Below, piece by piece: positions 15,724 through 25,034 of a stretch of 64,000 nucleotides of DNA. Position 1 is the stretch's first letter; each line of letters begins with the position of its first letter. The notes under the pieces are model-generated. The model saw nothing but the letters and a program-made list of their open reading frames with translations. It was not told the origin of the DNA and did not search any database. Origin of the DNA: Nitrosarchaeum sp. GTDB taxonomy: Archaea > Thermoproteota > Nitrososphaeria > Nitrososphaerales > Nitrosopumilaceae. A program made the position numbers and the translations under genes. The stretch covers positions 1-64,000 of the forward strand of contig NZ_JAVYIM010000008.1 of NCBI RefSeq assembly GCF_035968265.1, read 5' to 3'.

Positions 15724-16581
15724 TTGTACAAACTAGGAATAGATCTAGGTGGTTCCAAAACCGAAGCAATTCTACTGGATGAAAATCTAAACATAATTCA
15801 AAGAAAACGAGTTCCAACCCCAAGAAATGATTATTCCCAAATACTAGATACAATTACCTCATTGAGTTTCGATCTTTTAGCAAATGTTGAAAATTATTCT
15901 ATAGGAATTTGTTCACCTGGCGCAATTTCAAAAAAAACTGGTTTGATAAAAAACAGTAATACTCAATGTCTCATTGGAAAATCACTTAAAGAAGATTTAG
16001 AAAAAAAATTAGGTCAAAAAATATCTATGGAGAACGATGCAAATTGTTTTGCAATGGCTGAATCTACATTAGGTGTTGCAAAAGGATTTGACGTAGTTTT
16101 TGGCATCATTATGGGTACTGGTGTAGGTGGAGGAATAGTTATCAATGAAAAGATTCACCAAGGTAGGACAAACATTGCAGGAGAATGGGGACATCATACA
16201 TTACATCGAAATGGAAATAATTGTTATTGTGGAAAGAAAGGTTGTGTTGAGACATACATTAGTGGCCCAGCATTGGAAAATCGATGGAAAGAACTAACTG
16301 GAAAATCACAAAACATGCGTGAAATTTTACAAAATATTGATAATTCTAAACAATGGAAAGATGAGTTTTTGGAAAATTTTGGGTTTGGACTGGCAAATGT
16401 TATTGATATCTTAGATCCTGATGTAATTGTCTTGGGAGGAGGTTTATCCAATATTGATTTTTTATACACTGAAGGAAGAGATTCTGTATATCAAAAAGTT
16501 TTTTCAGATTTAGTTGATACGCCAATTTTACAAAACAAATTAGGTGATTCTGCTGGAGTGTTTGGTGCAGCATTATTATAA
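15724..16581 (+). CDS. ROK-family sugar kinase
   Basis: 285 residues with the ROK signature: phosphate-binding LGIDLGGSKTEAILLDE at the N-terminus, the catalytic Asp in SMENDANCFAMAES, GIIMGTGVGGGIVINEKI, and the ROK zinc motif GEWGHHTLHRNGNNCYCGKKGCVET with one His and three Cys. The C-terminal DVIVLGGGLSN binds adenosine. The closest activity classes are glucokinase, fructokinase and N-acetyl-hexosamine kinase; the substrate cannot be fixed here. Start TTG at 15724. It stands alone downstream of the thermosome gene, separated by 56 bases. Confidence 0.88.
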   Translation: MYKLGIDLGGSKTEAILLDENLNIIQRKRVPTPRNDYSQILDTITSLSFDLLANVENYSIGICSPGAISKKTGLIKNSNTQCLIGKSLKEDLEKKLGQKISMENDANCFAMAESTLGVAKGFDVVFGIIMGTGVGGGIVINEKIHQGRTNIAGEWGHHTLHRNGNNCYCGKKGCVETYISGPALENRWKELTGKSQNMREILQNIDNSKQWKDEFLENFGFGLANVIDILDPDVIVLGGGLSNIDFLYTEGRDSVYQKVFSDLVDTPILQNKLGDSAGVFGAALL

Positions 16582-16612
16582 AATTTTATAATATGATCTT
16601 TTCCTTTGATGT

Positions 16613-17113
16613 TTAAACATTTTTTAAATTATATTCTTTTATGATTTTCCATTTTTTTATATCTGGAGAAAATTTTTGTATTGCTAGTTTGCTTACCTGA
16701 AATTCATTTTTAATATCTAAATTATTTATTATTTTCATTTTTTCTTCAATTGGTAAGATTTTGTAAATTAGACTTACGTGTGGTTTGAACTGATATCTTG
16801 ATACTTTGTCAAAATATTTTTTAAAATTTTTATGAACTGACTCCATCTGATTATTTGATTTTAATTCTATGAATATTGTCTTCCATAATTCTTCAGATTG
16901 CAAAATTTCCGATTTTTTAACTAAAAATGAATTTTGGTTTAATATTACTTCTTTAGCAATTTTATCGATTTGATTAATTTCTGTTTCTATTAATCCATAA
17001 ACTGTAATATGTGGTTCAAATTTTGGAGCATGATATTTTTCTGAAATTCCATCAATTGTATTTTTTAGATATTCTCTATCGCTTTTCGAAAATGTCAACC
17101 AAATAGCATGCAT
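16613..17113 (-). CDS. 2H phosphoesterase (LigT/ThpR-like)
   Basis: 166 residues with the two H-x-T/S-x motifs of the 2H superfamily: PHITVYG near residue 35 and PHVSLIY near residue 115, each at the end of a strand. Relatives open 2',3'-cyclic phosphates at RNA ends (RNA 2',3'-cyclic phosphodiesterase) or act on ADP-ribose 1'',2''-cyclic phosphate. The layout with MHAIWLTF at the N-terminus resembles plant/yeast-type cyclic phosphodiesterases as much as bacterial ThpR. It could act downstream of tRNA splicing, but no experiment can be read from sequence. It is 13 bases upstream of nothing but follows the DUF2024 gene on the same strand. Confidence 0.8.
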   Translation of the reverse strand: MHAIWLTFSKSDREYLKNTIDGISEKYHAPKFEPHITVYGLIETEINQIDKIAKEVILNQNSFLVKKSEILQSEELWKTIFIELKSNNQMESVHKNFKKYFDKVSRYQFKPHVSLIYKILPIEEKMKIINNLDIKNEFQVSKLAIQKFSPDIKKWKIIKEYNLKNV

Positions 17114-17126
17114 AATTTTTCAAATT

Positions 17127-17387
17127 TTAATTGGGACAACCTTCCATTTTTGCAATAAAATAACCACTTGTCATTATCTCAATTTCAATTTCTTCAGATA
17201 CTGATTGTGTATGGCAAAATCTACATTCTTTTGTTGTAACCACAGCGTCTTTCTCTCCAATGCTATTTAGCCACTCTTTTGCAAACATGATTGCGTTTTC
17301 TATGTTATTTTTGTCAGTTATTACATCAAAATGCATTATGTGTCCATCTTTAGACTTGACATATGTATCAAATACATGAAAACCCAT
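17127..17387 (-). CDS. DUF2024 family protein
   Basis: 86 residues. It opens with HVFDTYVKSKDGHIMHFDVIT and contains AKEWLNSIGE, ECRFCHTQ and a final YFIAKMEGCP, which are the conserved features of DUF2024. The CRFCH and GC cysteines could bind a metal. The family is found in bacteria and some archaea and has no established function. The gene lies 13 bases upstream of the 2H phosphoesterase gene on the same strand, suggesting co-transcription. Confidence 0.85.
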   Translation of the reverse strand: MGFHVFDTYVKSKDGHIMHFDVITDKNNIENAIMFAKEWLNSIGEKDAVVTTKECRFCHTQSVSEEIEIEIMTSGYFIAKMEGCPN

Positions 17388-17418
17388 ACACTATCAAAAA
17401 AATTTGATTATTAATGGA

Positions 17419-17889
17419 TTACTTTTGAAATAACTGTGTAGAATCTACATCAGATCCTATACACATATCACTGAACTCATCTGGATTTAATGAGTAACAT
17501 ACTTTTGGCTCAAACCGTATGACTTGGACTTCTATTTTTTCACTCAATTTTTTTATTTTCTCTGATGAATTTTTTTCTAATGTTTTCTTTATTATTGATT
17601 CTTTTATTTCTGATTTTATTGGTTCATCTGTTATAAAATTTACAATTCCTCTAAATTGAAATCCCTTCAAGTCGTCTTTATTAAAAACAGAGATAGTGAC
17701 CCATGGATTTGCTTGTATATTCTTGTAAGATTTATGTTTAAAAAAATCTAACCAATAGATTGTATTTTGATCAACCCTAAAAAAAATTCTTGGCGAAATA
17801 TTTGGTATGTTATTTACTCCTATAGTTCCTACAGCAAAGATTCCTTGTATCTCAATAAACTCTTTAATTTCATTAGGTATTGTTATCAT
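17419..17889 (-). CDS. Pyridoxamine 5'-phosphate oxidase-like flavin-binding protein
   Basis: 156 residues with the FMN-binding split barrel of the PNPOx-like superfamily: IPNEIKEFIEIQGIFAVGTIG, PNISPRIFFRVDQNTIYWLD, HKSYKNIQANPWVTISVFN and GFQFRGIVNFI. The second half has a charged helical insert (KIKKLSEKIEVQVIRFEP). Members bind FMN, F420 or heme and include general stress proteins. The full PNPOx substrate residues cannot be confirmed, so vitamin B6 synthesis should not be assumed. Same strand as the DUF2024 and 2H genes, with short gaps. Confidence 0.8.
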   Translation of the reverse strand: MITIPNEIKEFIEIQGIFAVGTIGVNNIPNISPRIFFRVDQNTIYWLDFFKHKSYKNIQANPWVTISVFNKDDLKGFQFRGIVNFITDEPIKSEIKESIIKKTLEKNSSEKIKKLSEKIEVQVIRFEPKVCYSLNPDEFSDMCIGSDVDSTQLFQK

Positions 17890-17975
17890 GAATTTATTTT
17901 AGTTATTTTATATTAAAATAGTCTTTTGAACATCAAACTTGAGAACAATTTTTGAGTTGTTTGAAAATGTAGTTT

Positions 17976-19499
17976 TTATTGTGGCTCAATCGTTGCAGGA
18001 GGCTTACTTGAAATAGCATATGTTACCCATGTTACATCTTCTACCTCATTTGTGATTCTATTGCTGATTTTTTCTAGTAATTCATGTGGTAATCTAGTCC
18101 AATCAGCCGTCATTGCATCAATAGAGTCTACCACTCTAATCATTACAATATTCCCATATTTTCTTTCATCGCCAACTACGCCTACTGCCTTATCGTCACC
18201 TACTGCTGCATATGCTTGCCAGACTTTACCGTAGAATCCAGATGCTATCAATTCATCTTCAACAATTTTACTTGCTACTTTTGATATCTGCAATTTTTTT
18301 GGTGTAACTTCACCGATAATTCTTACAGCCAGTCCTGGTCCTGGAAATGGATGTCGCATGAAAAGTTTTTCTGGAACACCTAAAATTTTAGCAATTTTTC
18401 TAACTTCGTCTTTGTATAATTCACGTAATGGTTCTAAAATTTCCAAATCAAGCCAATCTGGTAGTCCTCCAACATTATGATGGGATTTTATCACTGCAGC
18501 AGGACCTTTTGAAACTCCACTCTCTATTACATCTGGATACAATGTACCTTGTGCAAGCCATTTGAAAGGACCTTTGTTTTTTGCAAAATCCGTAAATACC
18601 CGGATAAATTCTTCACCTATGATCTTTCTTTTTCTCTCAGGGTCTTCAATGCCTTTTAATTTACTTAAAAAATCTTGAACCGCATCAACCATTGTAAAAT
18701 TCACATTAAAGTTTTTTTCAAACATCTCTTTGATTTCTATCTCTTCGTTTAATCGTAATAGACCATTATTTACAAAAACACATTTTAGTCTATTTCCAAT
18801 TGCTTTGTGAATAAGTAATGCAGCTACTGTGGAATCTATTCCACCACTAACACCGCATAAAACATCTCCTTCGATTTTTGAAATTTTATTCACTGCAGAA
18901 TCTATGAATCCCTCCATTGTCCAATCTTGTTTAGCTCCGCAAACTTTCAAAACAAAATTTTTGAGAATTTCGGTTCCTTGCTCTGTGTGAACCACCTCTG
19001 GATGAAATTGAATTCCATAGATTGATCTTTCCTCTGAAGCAATTGCTGCAGCTTTTGCACTTTCAGTGTGCCCTATTACCTTGAATCCTGGTGGTATTTG
19101 TTCTGCCTCATCACCATGACTCATCCATGCTCTTACCGAACCTCCAATTCCGTTTAACAGATTATTATCACTATCAATTGTTAGTAGTGATGAACCATAT
19201 TCTTTGTTAGCTCTTTTTACCTTTCCTCCAAACTTATTTACAATTAATTGATGTCCATAACAAATTCCTAGTAATGGTAAATTCATATCAAAAATTTTAT
19301 TTTCAGGAACAGGAGCATCGGAGTTATAGACACTTGATGGTCCTCCAGAAAAAATTATTCCTTTAGGATTTTGCTTTTGTAATTCTTCAAGACTGATATC
19401 AAAAGGGACTAGCTCTGCATACACTGAAAATTCTCTTATTCTTCTGCAGATTAAATGACTATATTGAGAACCAAAATCTAAAACTACTATCTTATCCAT
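17976..19499 (-). CDS. guaA: GMP synthase (glutamine-hydrolysing)
   Basis: A single-chain enzyme that converts XMP, ATP and glutamine to GMP. The N-terminal glutaminase has the nucleophile Cys80 in LGICYGHQLIVNKFGG and the His/Glu of IQFHPEVVHTE. The ATP pyrophosphatase domain has the PP-loop CGVSGGIDSTVAALL, and the C-terminal dimerisation domain ends with SSKPPATIEPQ. Many archaea split this enzyme into two genes; here it is fused. The frame stays open to 19523, but the ATG at 19499 gives the family's usual N-terminus (MDKIVVLDFGSQY) and lies four bases after the preceding stop, so I chose it. IMP dehydrogenase is at 21788. Confidence 0.95.
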   Translation of the reverse strand: MDKIVVLDFGSQYSHLICRRIREFSVYAELVPFDISLEELQKQNPKGIIFSGGPSSVYNSDAPVPENKIFDMNLPLLGICYGHQLIVNKFGGKVKRANKEYGSSLLTIDSDNNLLNGIGGSVRAWMSHGDEAEQIPPGFKVIGHTESAKAAAIASEERSIYGIQFHPEVVHTEQGTEILKNFVLKVCGAKQDWTMEGFIDSAVNKISKIEGDVLCGVSGGIDSTVAALLIHKAIGNRLKCVFVNNGLLRLNEEIEIKEMFEKNFNVNFTMVDAVQDFLSKLKGIEDPERKRKIIGEEFIRVFTDFAKNKGPFKWLAQGTLYPDVIESGVSKGPAAVIKSHHNVGGLPDWLDLEILEPLRELYKDEVRKIAKILGVPEKLFMRHPFPGPGLAVRIIGEVTPKKLQISKVASKIVEDELIASGFYGKVWQAYAAVGDDKAVGVVGDERKYGNIVMIRVVDSIDAMTADWTRLPHELLEKISNRITNEVEDVTWVTYAISSKPPATIEPQ

Positions 19500-19503
19500 A
19501 AAA

Positions 19504-20085
19504 TCACTTTTTGATTTTTTCAAGCATTCGTGTAAGTGACCATCCTGCGGTGTTAATTATTTCATTTACTCTTTCTTTTTGTCTGTAATTTTTAATGATT
19601 ATTTCTCGTATATCTGAACCGTTTTTGTTAATAATGTAATCAATAACGGATTCTTTCTGAATTTTGCCATTTTCAGCTTCAACAGAATCCTTTCTTTTCA
19701 TCTCCCCAATAATTCTATCAATAAAAAATGATTTGAAAGGCGGTGTATCTGCATTTATCTCCATATTTTCTGCTAAAATTATTGAAACTTGATCAGGTGT
19801 GATGTAAGCATTTGCAATAATCTTGCCGTCACTTCCACTAGTTATTGGAATTGTATTTTTTTCTAATTTTTCAGTAGGCTCAATAGGGATATTTTTTGAT
19901 GATTCTGATGTTTTTACTTGTTTAATGGCAGAAGCCTTTGTAAAACTAGATTCTTTTAATATTGAATCTAAAATTGATAAATTTTTCTGTAATGTCTCTA
20001 TTGCATTTTGATGCTTGTCCATTTGTTTCATTATGTTATCTCTCATGGCAATAATATCTCGTATTTGCTCTTCTGAGAATTTCAT
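19504..20085 (-). CDS. Hypothetical coiled-coil protein upstream of guaA
   Basis: 193 residues. The first ~50 form a coiled coil (EEQIRDIIAMRDNIMKQMDKHQNAIETLQKNLSILDSIL). A polar linker of about 50 residues follows (SSKNIPIEPTEKLEKN). The C-terminal ~90 are alpha-helical with a basic stretch (RIIGEMKRK, YRQKERVNEIINTAGWSLTRMLEKIKK). I do not recognise the family. The C-terminal part could be a small nucleic-acid-binding domain. The stop is four bases before the guaA ATG, so the two genes are probably one operon. Not obviously transferred: base composition matches the neighbours. Confidence 0.65.
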   Translation of the reverse strand: MKFSEEQIRDIIAMRDNIMKQMDKHQNAIETLQKNLSILDSILKESSFTKASAIKQVKTSESSKNIPIEPTEKLEKNTIPITSGSDGKIIANAYITPDQVSIILAENMEINADTPPFKSFFIDRIIGEMKRKDSVEAENGKIQKESVIDYIINKNGSDIREIIIKNYRQKERVNEIINTAGWSLTRMLEKIKK

Positions 20086-20121
20086 AATTTCTTTGATATG
20101 TATATGGGTATTAAATGCATT

Positions 20122-20859
20122 CTAGGTAATTATAATATCGAGTTTATTATATGGTATTTTTTCAAATCCTTTAATTTGGCTTGATGTTGTAAATAACTGC
20201 GATCTTGAATTTTCTGATAGCCATTCCAAAAGTAATTTAGCTCTTCTTAATTTCTTTAATTTAATTTGTCTTTCTGATGCTTTTGTTTGGGAATATTTTC
20301 CAATTCTTTTTCCAAAATCCATTCCAAATAAAATAATTTTCTTTGCCTCAAAATGATTTGCAAGAAAAACACTTCTATCTCCATCTGTAAAGCCACCAAA
20401 ATTTTGTATTTTTTTAAATGGATTTGTTTGTGTGGTACCAATACAATTTTTAAAATTTTCAGCAAGAAGTAATTTATTTATATTGTCTCCATGTGCATGT
20501 ACCACAAAAATTGAATCTGTTTTACCAACTTTTTTTAAAGAATACTCATCCCCATCCAAGTCTGTTACAACAATGTTTGGTTTAATTCCATTCTCAATCA
20601 ATGGTTTTACTGCACTATCTGCCACAATCTTCACAACTTTTTTAAATTTTTTTAATTTTGGTATAGCTAACGACAATGAAGGCCCGGCACCTATTACAAA
20701 CACCGTTTTTCCAGATATTTCATCTCTGATTTTTTTATTAGAAATATTTTTCCTTAAAATTGAATCTAAAATAATTGCTGACTCTTTATCTTGTTTTTCA
20801 CTGTATTTGAATTCTTTTCGAATCTTTGCATATTTTTCATTCCAACCGACAATTACCAT
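20122..20859 (-). CDS. mptE: 6-hydroxymethyl-7,8-dihydropterin pyrophosphokinase, archaeal type (DUF115)
   Basis: About 245 residues. The DUF115/MptE signature is present: KTVFVIGAGPSLSLAIPKL, VVKIVADSAVKPLIENGIKPNIVVTDLDGD, VHAHGDN and TQTNPFKKIQNFGGFTDGDRSVFLA. In Methanocaldococcus MptE makes the pterin pyrophosphate that dihydropteroate synthase uses; it replaces the unrelated bacterial FolK. The gene is back-to-back with folP, which supports this role. The frame extends to a TTG at 20868, but the ATG at 20859 is preferred because it leaves room for a divergent promoter. No membrane segment. Confidence 0.9.
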   Translation of the reverse strand: MVIVGWNEKYAKIRKEFKYSEKQDKESAIILDSILRKNISNKKIRDEISGKTVFVIGAGPSLSLAIPKLKKFKKVVKIVADSAVKPLIENGIKPNIVVTDLDGDEYSLKKVGKTDSIFVVHAHGDNINKLLLAENFKNCIGTTQTNPFKKIQNFGGFTDGDRSVFLANHFEAKKIILFGMDFGKRIGKYSQTKASERQIKLKKLRRAKLLLEWLSENSRSQLFTTSSQIKGFEKIPYNKLDIIIT

Positions 20860-20881
20860 ATGACTCAAATTGACATGGCTT

Positions 20882-21742
20882 ATGATAAATCATGTGACTA
20901 AGCTTGGAAATATAGGCGTAGGAGGGAAAAACCCGGTACGAATAATGGCAATTTTAAACACCAGTCCTGAGTCATTTTACAAAAAATCAATTAAAGTAAC
21001 AAAACAACAGATTGCAAATACAATAAAGCAGATGGAAATTGATGGTGCAGATTTTATTGACGTTGGAGGAATGTCTACTGCACCATATCTTTCTACATTA
21101 GTATCTGAAAAATTAGAAACAAAAAGAATTCTAAATGCAATAAATGTTATTCAAAATATATCTAATCTGCCAATATCTGTTGATACATGTAGGGCCAATG
21201 TTGCCAAGTCTGTTTTAGAATATGGAATTGAAATAATTAATGATATTTCTGGCTTAAAATATGATGATAAAATGATTAATGTAATTGAAGATTATTCCCC
21301 ATCGCTTGTTTTATGTGCGTTTAATTCAAAAACTGTATCTGGAAATCTACAATCGACTAAAAATCTCTTAAAAGAGAGCATTACACTTGCAAAAACTGCT
21401 AATATTCCATCAAGTAAGATTGTTTTAGATCCTGCTGTCGGTTTTTTTAGAAAATCTGGTAGTGGATCTTTTTTTACAAAAATTAAATCTAATTGGATAG
21501 AAAGAGATCTTTCAATTATTCAAAATTTAAAATCTATTAAGATGGGGTATCCAATCATGATCTCCGTTTCAAACAAATCATTTATTGGAAAACTTTTAGG
21601 TAAGGAAAATGTTTCAGATCGATTATTTGGATCTCTTGCAGCCGAAGTTGTATCTGTTCTTAATGGTGCTGATATCATTCGTACTCATAATGTAGCAGAA
21701 ACAAAAGATGCTATTACTATTGCATCAAAATTATCTCGGTGA
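20882..21742 (+). CDS. folP: Dihydropteroate synthase-like protein
   Basis: About 286 residues in a TIM-barrel layout. Motifs of dihydropteroate synthase are seen: IMAILNTSPESFY (usual NVTPDSF), DGADFIDVGGMSTAP (usual DIGGESTRP), PISVDTCRANVAKS, IINDISGLKYDD and IVLDPAVGF. The C-terminal SAPVFI/RTHN region reads IIRTHNVAETKDA. It condenses hydroxymethyl-dihydropterin pyrophosphate with an aminobenzoate-type partner. The frame could begin at TTG 20870; ATG 20882 leaves 22 bases to the divergent mptE. The Asp-to-Glu change in the first motif and Glu-to-Met in the second are unusual for the bacterial enzyme, so the substrate could be an archaeal pterin variant. Confidence 0.87.
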   Translation: MINHVTKLGNIGVGGKNPVRIMAILNTSPESFYKKSIKVTKQQIANTIKQMEIDGADFIDVGGMSTAPYLSTLVSEKLETKRILNAINVIQNISNLPISVDTCRANVAKSVLEYGIEIINDISGLKYDDKMINVIEDYSPSLVLCAFNSKTVSGNLQSTKNLLKESITLAKTANIPSSKIVLDPAVGFFRKSGSGSFFTKIKSNWIERDLSIIQNLKSIKMGYPIMISVSNKSFIGKLLGKENVSDRLFGSLAAEVVSVLNGADIIRTHNVAETKDAITIASKLSR

Positions 21743-21787
21743 CACAAAGGCTTATAATCCATCTCAGACCATCTTTACAAGGTTTCA

Positions 21788-23221
21788 TTGGAATTCAAAG
21801 AAGGATTAACTTTTGATGATGTTCTTCTCGTACCCAAATATTCAGACATAACTAGCAGGTCTCAAACAGATCTAAAAACAAAATTATCACGTAATATCTC
21901 AATTAACATTCCATTTGTTAGTGCAAATATGGATACCGTGACTGAATCTGCTATGGCAGTAGCTATGGCTCGTGCTGGAGGAATAGGAATTATTCATAGG
22001 TTCTTGACAATTAAAGAGCAAGCTAACGAAGTTCTAAAAGTAAAGCGTTCAGGAAGTGTAATGATTGAAAATCCATATGTAATTAACCACGATAAAACTA
22101 TCCAAGACGCAATAAATTATGCTGAAGAAAAAGAAATTTCTGGTCTTTTAGTTATTGATTCAAATTCCAAATTGGTTGGAATAGTTACAGATAGGGATCT
22201 TTTGTTTGAAACTGACACTACTCATCTTATCAAAGATGTTATGACCAAAGATATCGTAACTGCCAAACTTGGTGTAAGCTTGGATGATGCAAAGAAAATT
22301 TTACATCAACATAGAATTGAAAAATTACCAATAATTGATGAAAATGGTTCGATTAAAGGTCTGATTACAAGCAAAGACATTACAAATATCGAAGATTATC
22401 CTTCTGCATCAAAAGATAAGAAAGGAAGGCCTCTTGTTGGTGCTGCAGTAGGTGTAAAAGGGGATTTTATGGAAAGATCAGAATCTCTACTAGAGGCAGG
22501 TGCCGATGTACTAGTTGTTGATATTGCTCATGGTCATAGTGAAAATGCAATAAGCACAATTCGTAACATCAAAAAGGCATTTCCTAAATGTGAATTAATT
22601 GCTGGAAATATTGCAACTGCACAAGGTGCTGAGGATCTAATCAAGGCTGGAGTAGATGCAGTAAAGGTTGGTGTAGGGTCTGGCTCAATTTGTATTACTA
22701 GAGTAATTACGGGTTCTGGAGTACCACAATTAACTGCAGTAATGGATTGTGCAAAGATTGGAAAAGATTACGGCATTCCGATAATTTCTGATGGTGGAAC
22801 TAGAACATCTGGTGATGCTACAAAAGCATTGGCAGCAGGTGCATCTTCTGTAATGGTAGGCAGTATGCTTGGAGGTACTGATGAATCACCTGGAACTGTA
22901 TTGACTAAAAATGGTAAACGATTCAAGATATATCGTGGAATGGCCTCCCTTGGAGCTTCTTTAGGAAGAAAATCAAAAGAAACAGGTTCAATCTCATTTG
23001 ATGAAGATCTTAATGATTATGTTGCAGAAGGAGTTGAAGCAATGGTTCCGTACAAAGGAACAGTGACAGATATTTTAAAACAATTAACTGGCGGTGTTCG
23101 TTCTGGTCTGAGCTACTGTGGCGCACACACTATTCCACAAATGCAAGCAAATGCAGAATTTATCAAAATGTCTAGAGCCGGGTTTGCTGAAAGTCAACCA
23201 CATGACGTATCTTTAATGTGA
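21788..23221 (+). CDS. guaB: Inosine-5'-monophosphate dehydrogenase
   Basis: A 477-residue NAD-dependent enzyme for the committed step to GMP. N-terminal [16 protein letters not shown] is diagnostic. Two CBS domains lie at about residues 97-205 ([21 protein letters not shown], then [20 protein letters not shown]). The catalytic Cys302 is in [12 protein letters not shown], the phosphate loop is [17 protein letters not shown], and the flap contains YRGMASLGA. Start TTG at 21788, 45 bases after folP. With guaA at 17976 the full IMP to GMP route is in the window, though the two genes are on opposite strands. Confidence 0.96.
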   Translation: MEFKEGLTFDDVLLVPKYSDITSRSQTDLKTKLSRNISINIPFVSANMDTVTESAMAVAMARAGGIGIIHRFLTIKEQANEVLKVKRSGSVMIENPYVINHDKTIQDAINYAEEKEISGLLVIDSNSKLVGIVTDRDLLFETDTTHLIKDVMTKDIVTAKLGVSLDDAKKILHQHRIEKLPIIDENGSIKGLITSKDITNIEDYPSASKDKKGRPLVGAAVGVKGDFMERSESLLEAGADVLVVDIAHGHSENAISTIRNIKKAFPKCELIAGNIATAQGAEDLIKAGVDAVKVGVGSGSICITRVITGSGVPQLTAVMDCAKIGKDYGIPIISDGGTRTSGDATKALAAGASSVMVGSMLGGTDESPGTVLTKNGKRFKIYRGMASLGASLGRKSKETGSISFDEDLNDYVAEGVEAMVPYKGTVTDILKQLTGGVRSGLSYCGAHTIPQMQANAEFIKMSRAGFAESQPHDVSLM

Positions 23222-23410
23222 TTAATTTTTTATCATGATCTAAAATACCAGATTATCCCATATTTAAGAATAAATCATTTAGCTAATACAAATTAAGATA
23301 TCTAAATTCTTAATATCTATAAATATAAAATGTATATTCGAAATATGGAAAATTAGTAATTACTAAGTTATAATATAAAGTTAATATGCATACTTTCAAA
23401 ATTATATTTA
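23222..23410. other. AT-rich intergenic stretch with promoter
   Basis: About 190 bases with more than 80% A+T and no protein-like frame. TTATAATATAAAG near 23369-23381 is a likely box A for the downstream membrane protein gene. A poly-T run just after the guaB stop may end its transcript. Confidence 0.45.
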
Positions 23411-24790
23411 TTGGAAATTTTGCAACTTGTATCTATAAAACTACAAAAGATTAACATCATCCATATTATTTTTACATCTTTTTCAATTCATATGTTTGTA
23501 ATATCTCACCCAAACTTTGAGGTGTTAGATGAAGTATATTTTACAACTTTTATGAGATGGTTCATGTTAGGAATTGATCATTCCCCATACCAACTTCCCG
23601 GATTATCATTTATTGTCTCTCCGTTTGTGTATGTATTTGGGGACAACTGGGCATCTTGGAGATTTCCAATAGTTATACTTGGAATGGTTTTTTTGTATTT
23701 TAATTATAAGGTAATTGAACATGTATCTTCCAAAAAAACTGCACTCATAACTAGCATAATCATGGCATTTAGTCCTGTGATATTTGTATCATCTTCATTG
23801 ATGTTGAGAGACATGCCAGTTATGGCAATAGGTTTTTTCTCAATCTATCTATATTTTAAACACAAATACTATCTTGCAGCACTATTCATAGGATTATCCG
23901 CCCTAATCAAAGAAACTGCAATATTTTTTGTTATTTTCATTGTAATCTACCATACTCTCAATAACAAAGAGGAACTCATCATAACATCCAAAAATATACA
24001 AAAATATGGTTTGCAGTTTATCAAAACTCCATTAATTTCTTTGTTGATAATGATGGCTTCGTTTTTGATTCCATTGGCAATTTATGACAACACAATAACC
24101 GTTTTGGAGTATTCTACGAGACATCCAGAATACTTTGCAGTAAATGAAAATTTTGAACGAGGTGTCGTACGATTTGATATCTTGAAGAGTAATGCTGAAA
24201 TATATCAGAAACCTGTTGAACAGTTTAACTATTTATCTCAGGTAACTAATCCGATACATCATTTACAGGTTGTATTCACAAAGGGATATTATACACAACA
24301 AGAAGTTGCAACAAATGAATTCATTGCATCATTCCTCCCAATTCCAAGTGGTAAAACCATTCATGATATCGTATATGGATATGATAAGACGTTCATAGAT
24401 GAGGAAGGAATAGAGAAACATCAAAAAGAATATTCAACTTTATGGGTTCAATCAATAATTGATTATACTTGGTGGCATGTTGGTTTTTGGAGTTGTATTG
24501 TACTAATAAGTTACACATTATTTCAGAGAATTAAAAATAAAATACAAATTTCCAAAGACATGACTTTCATATTTGCTGGATTTGCTTTCTTTATTCCATA
24601 TTTGATAATAGACATGTTGAGAGATACTTTTGCATATTATATGATCTATTTTTTACCAGTAATGGGTATGGGGCTAGCAACTATTATCTATAAAATTCCA
24701 AATAAAACTATACGTTTCTTATTATTTACAGCATTTCTTTTAGCCATTATAAGTAATTTTTTGTACATATTTCCAATGTGGGGTTTTTAA
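23411..24790 (+). CDS. Polytopic membrane glycosyltransferase (GT-C, PMT-like)
   Basis: 459 residues with about nine to ten hydrophobic segments. The first outside loop has the acidic pair of GT-C transferases in NFEVLDEVYFTT, followed by HSPYQLPGLSFIVSPFVYVFGDNWASWRFP. A further LMLRDMPVMAIGF and SALIKETAIFF resemble the Arg/Lys-bearing loops of dolichyl-phosphate-mannose-protein mannosyltransferases (family 39). Such enzymes use lipid-linked sugars to glycosylate surface proteins, fitting an S-layered archaeon. The frame begins at TTG 23411; an ATG at residue 28 (MFVISHPNFE) would be a shorter start. Substrate not determinable. Confidence 0.75.
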   Translation: MEILQLVSIKLQKINIIHIIFTSFSIHMFVISHPNFEVLDEVYFTTFMRWFMLGIDHSPYQLPGLSFIVSPFVYVFGDNWASWRFPIVILGMVFLYFNYKVIEHVSSKKTALITSIIMAFSPVIFVSSSLMLRDMPVMAIGFFSIYLYFKHKYYLAALFIGLSALIKETAIFFVIFIVIYHTLNNKEELIITSKNIQKYGLQFIKTPLISLLIMMASFLIPLAIYDNTITVLEYSTRHPEYFAVNENFERGVVRFDILKSNAEIYQKPVEQFNYLSQVTNPIHHLQVVFTKGYYTQQEVATNEFIASFLPIPSGKTIHDIVYGYDKTFIDEEGIEKHQKEYSTLWVQSIIDYTWWHVGFWSCIVLISYTLFQRIKNKIQISKDMTFIFAGFAFFIPYLIIDMLRDTFAYYMIYFLPVMGMGLATIIYKIPNKTIRFLLFTAFLLAIISNFLYIFPMWGF

Positions 24791-24849
24791 CATACAACAC
24801 TATCTAAATTAAATATAAAAATTAAGAAAAATTGGATACACAAAAATTA

Positions 24850-24977
24850 TTATCCTAATTTGTAGAGTTTTTTCAAAGCCTGTTTTGCATATGCCTCTGC
24901 ATAGATTTTCTTATATGCTTTTACTTCTTGTTTTATCCCATCAAAGATATTTGTACATGACTTTCATTTTGTGGCAT
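24850..24977 (-). pseudogene. Possible frameshifted small gene
   Basis: On the minus strand an ATG at 24977 opens MPQNESHVQISL and then soon stops, while the next frame carries FDGIKQEVKAYKKIYAEAYA plus KQALKKLYKLG up to a TAA at 24850. The second part is clearly protein-like (helical, Lys/Ala-rich) but has no start codon of its own. One indel near 24940 would join both into a protein of about 42 residues. It may be a decayed gene, a remnant of a longer one, or an error. Confidence 0.4.
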
Positions 24978-25034
24978 GCTAAAAATTGATTCTCTTCCGG
25001 TAATTTTTTAAACTGCATTCCAAATCATTCATTT

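Noticed and set aside
24791-25034. Intact gene in the gap before the membrane protein at 25035
   Set aside because: No single frame is open with a start; only the frameshifted remnant at 24850-24977 can be argued.
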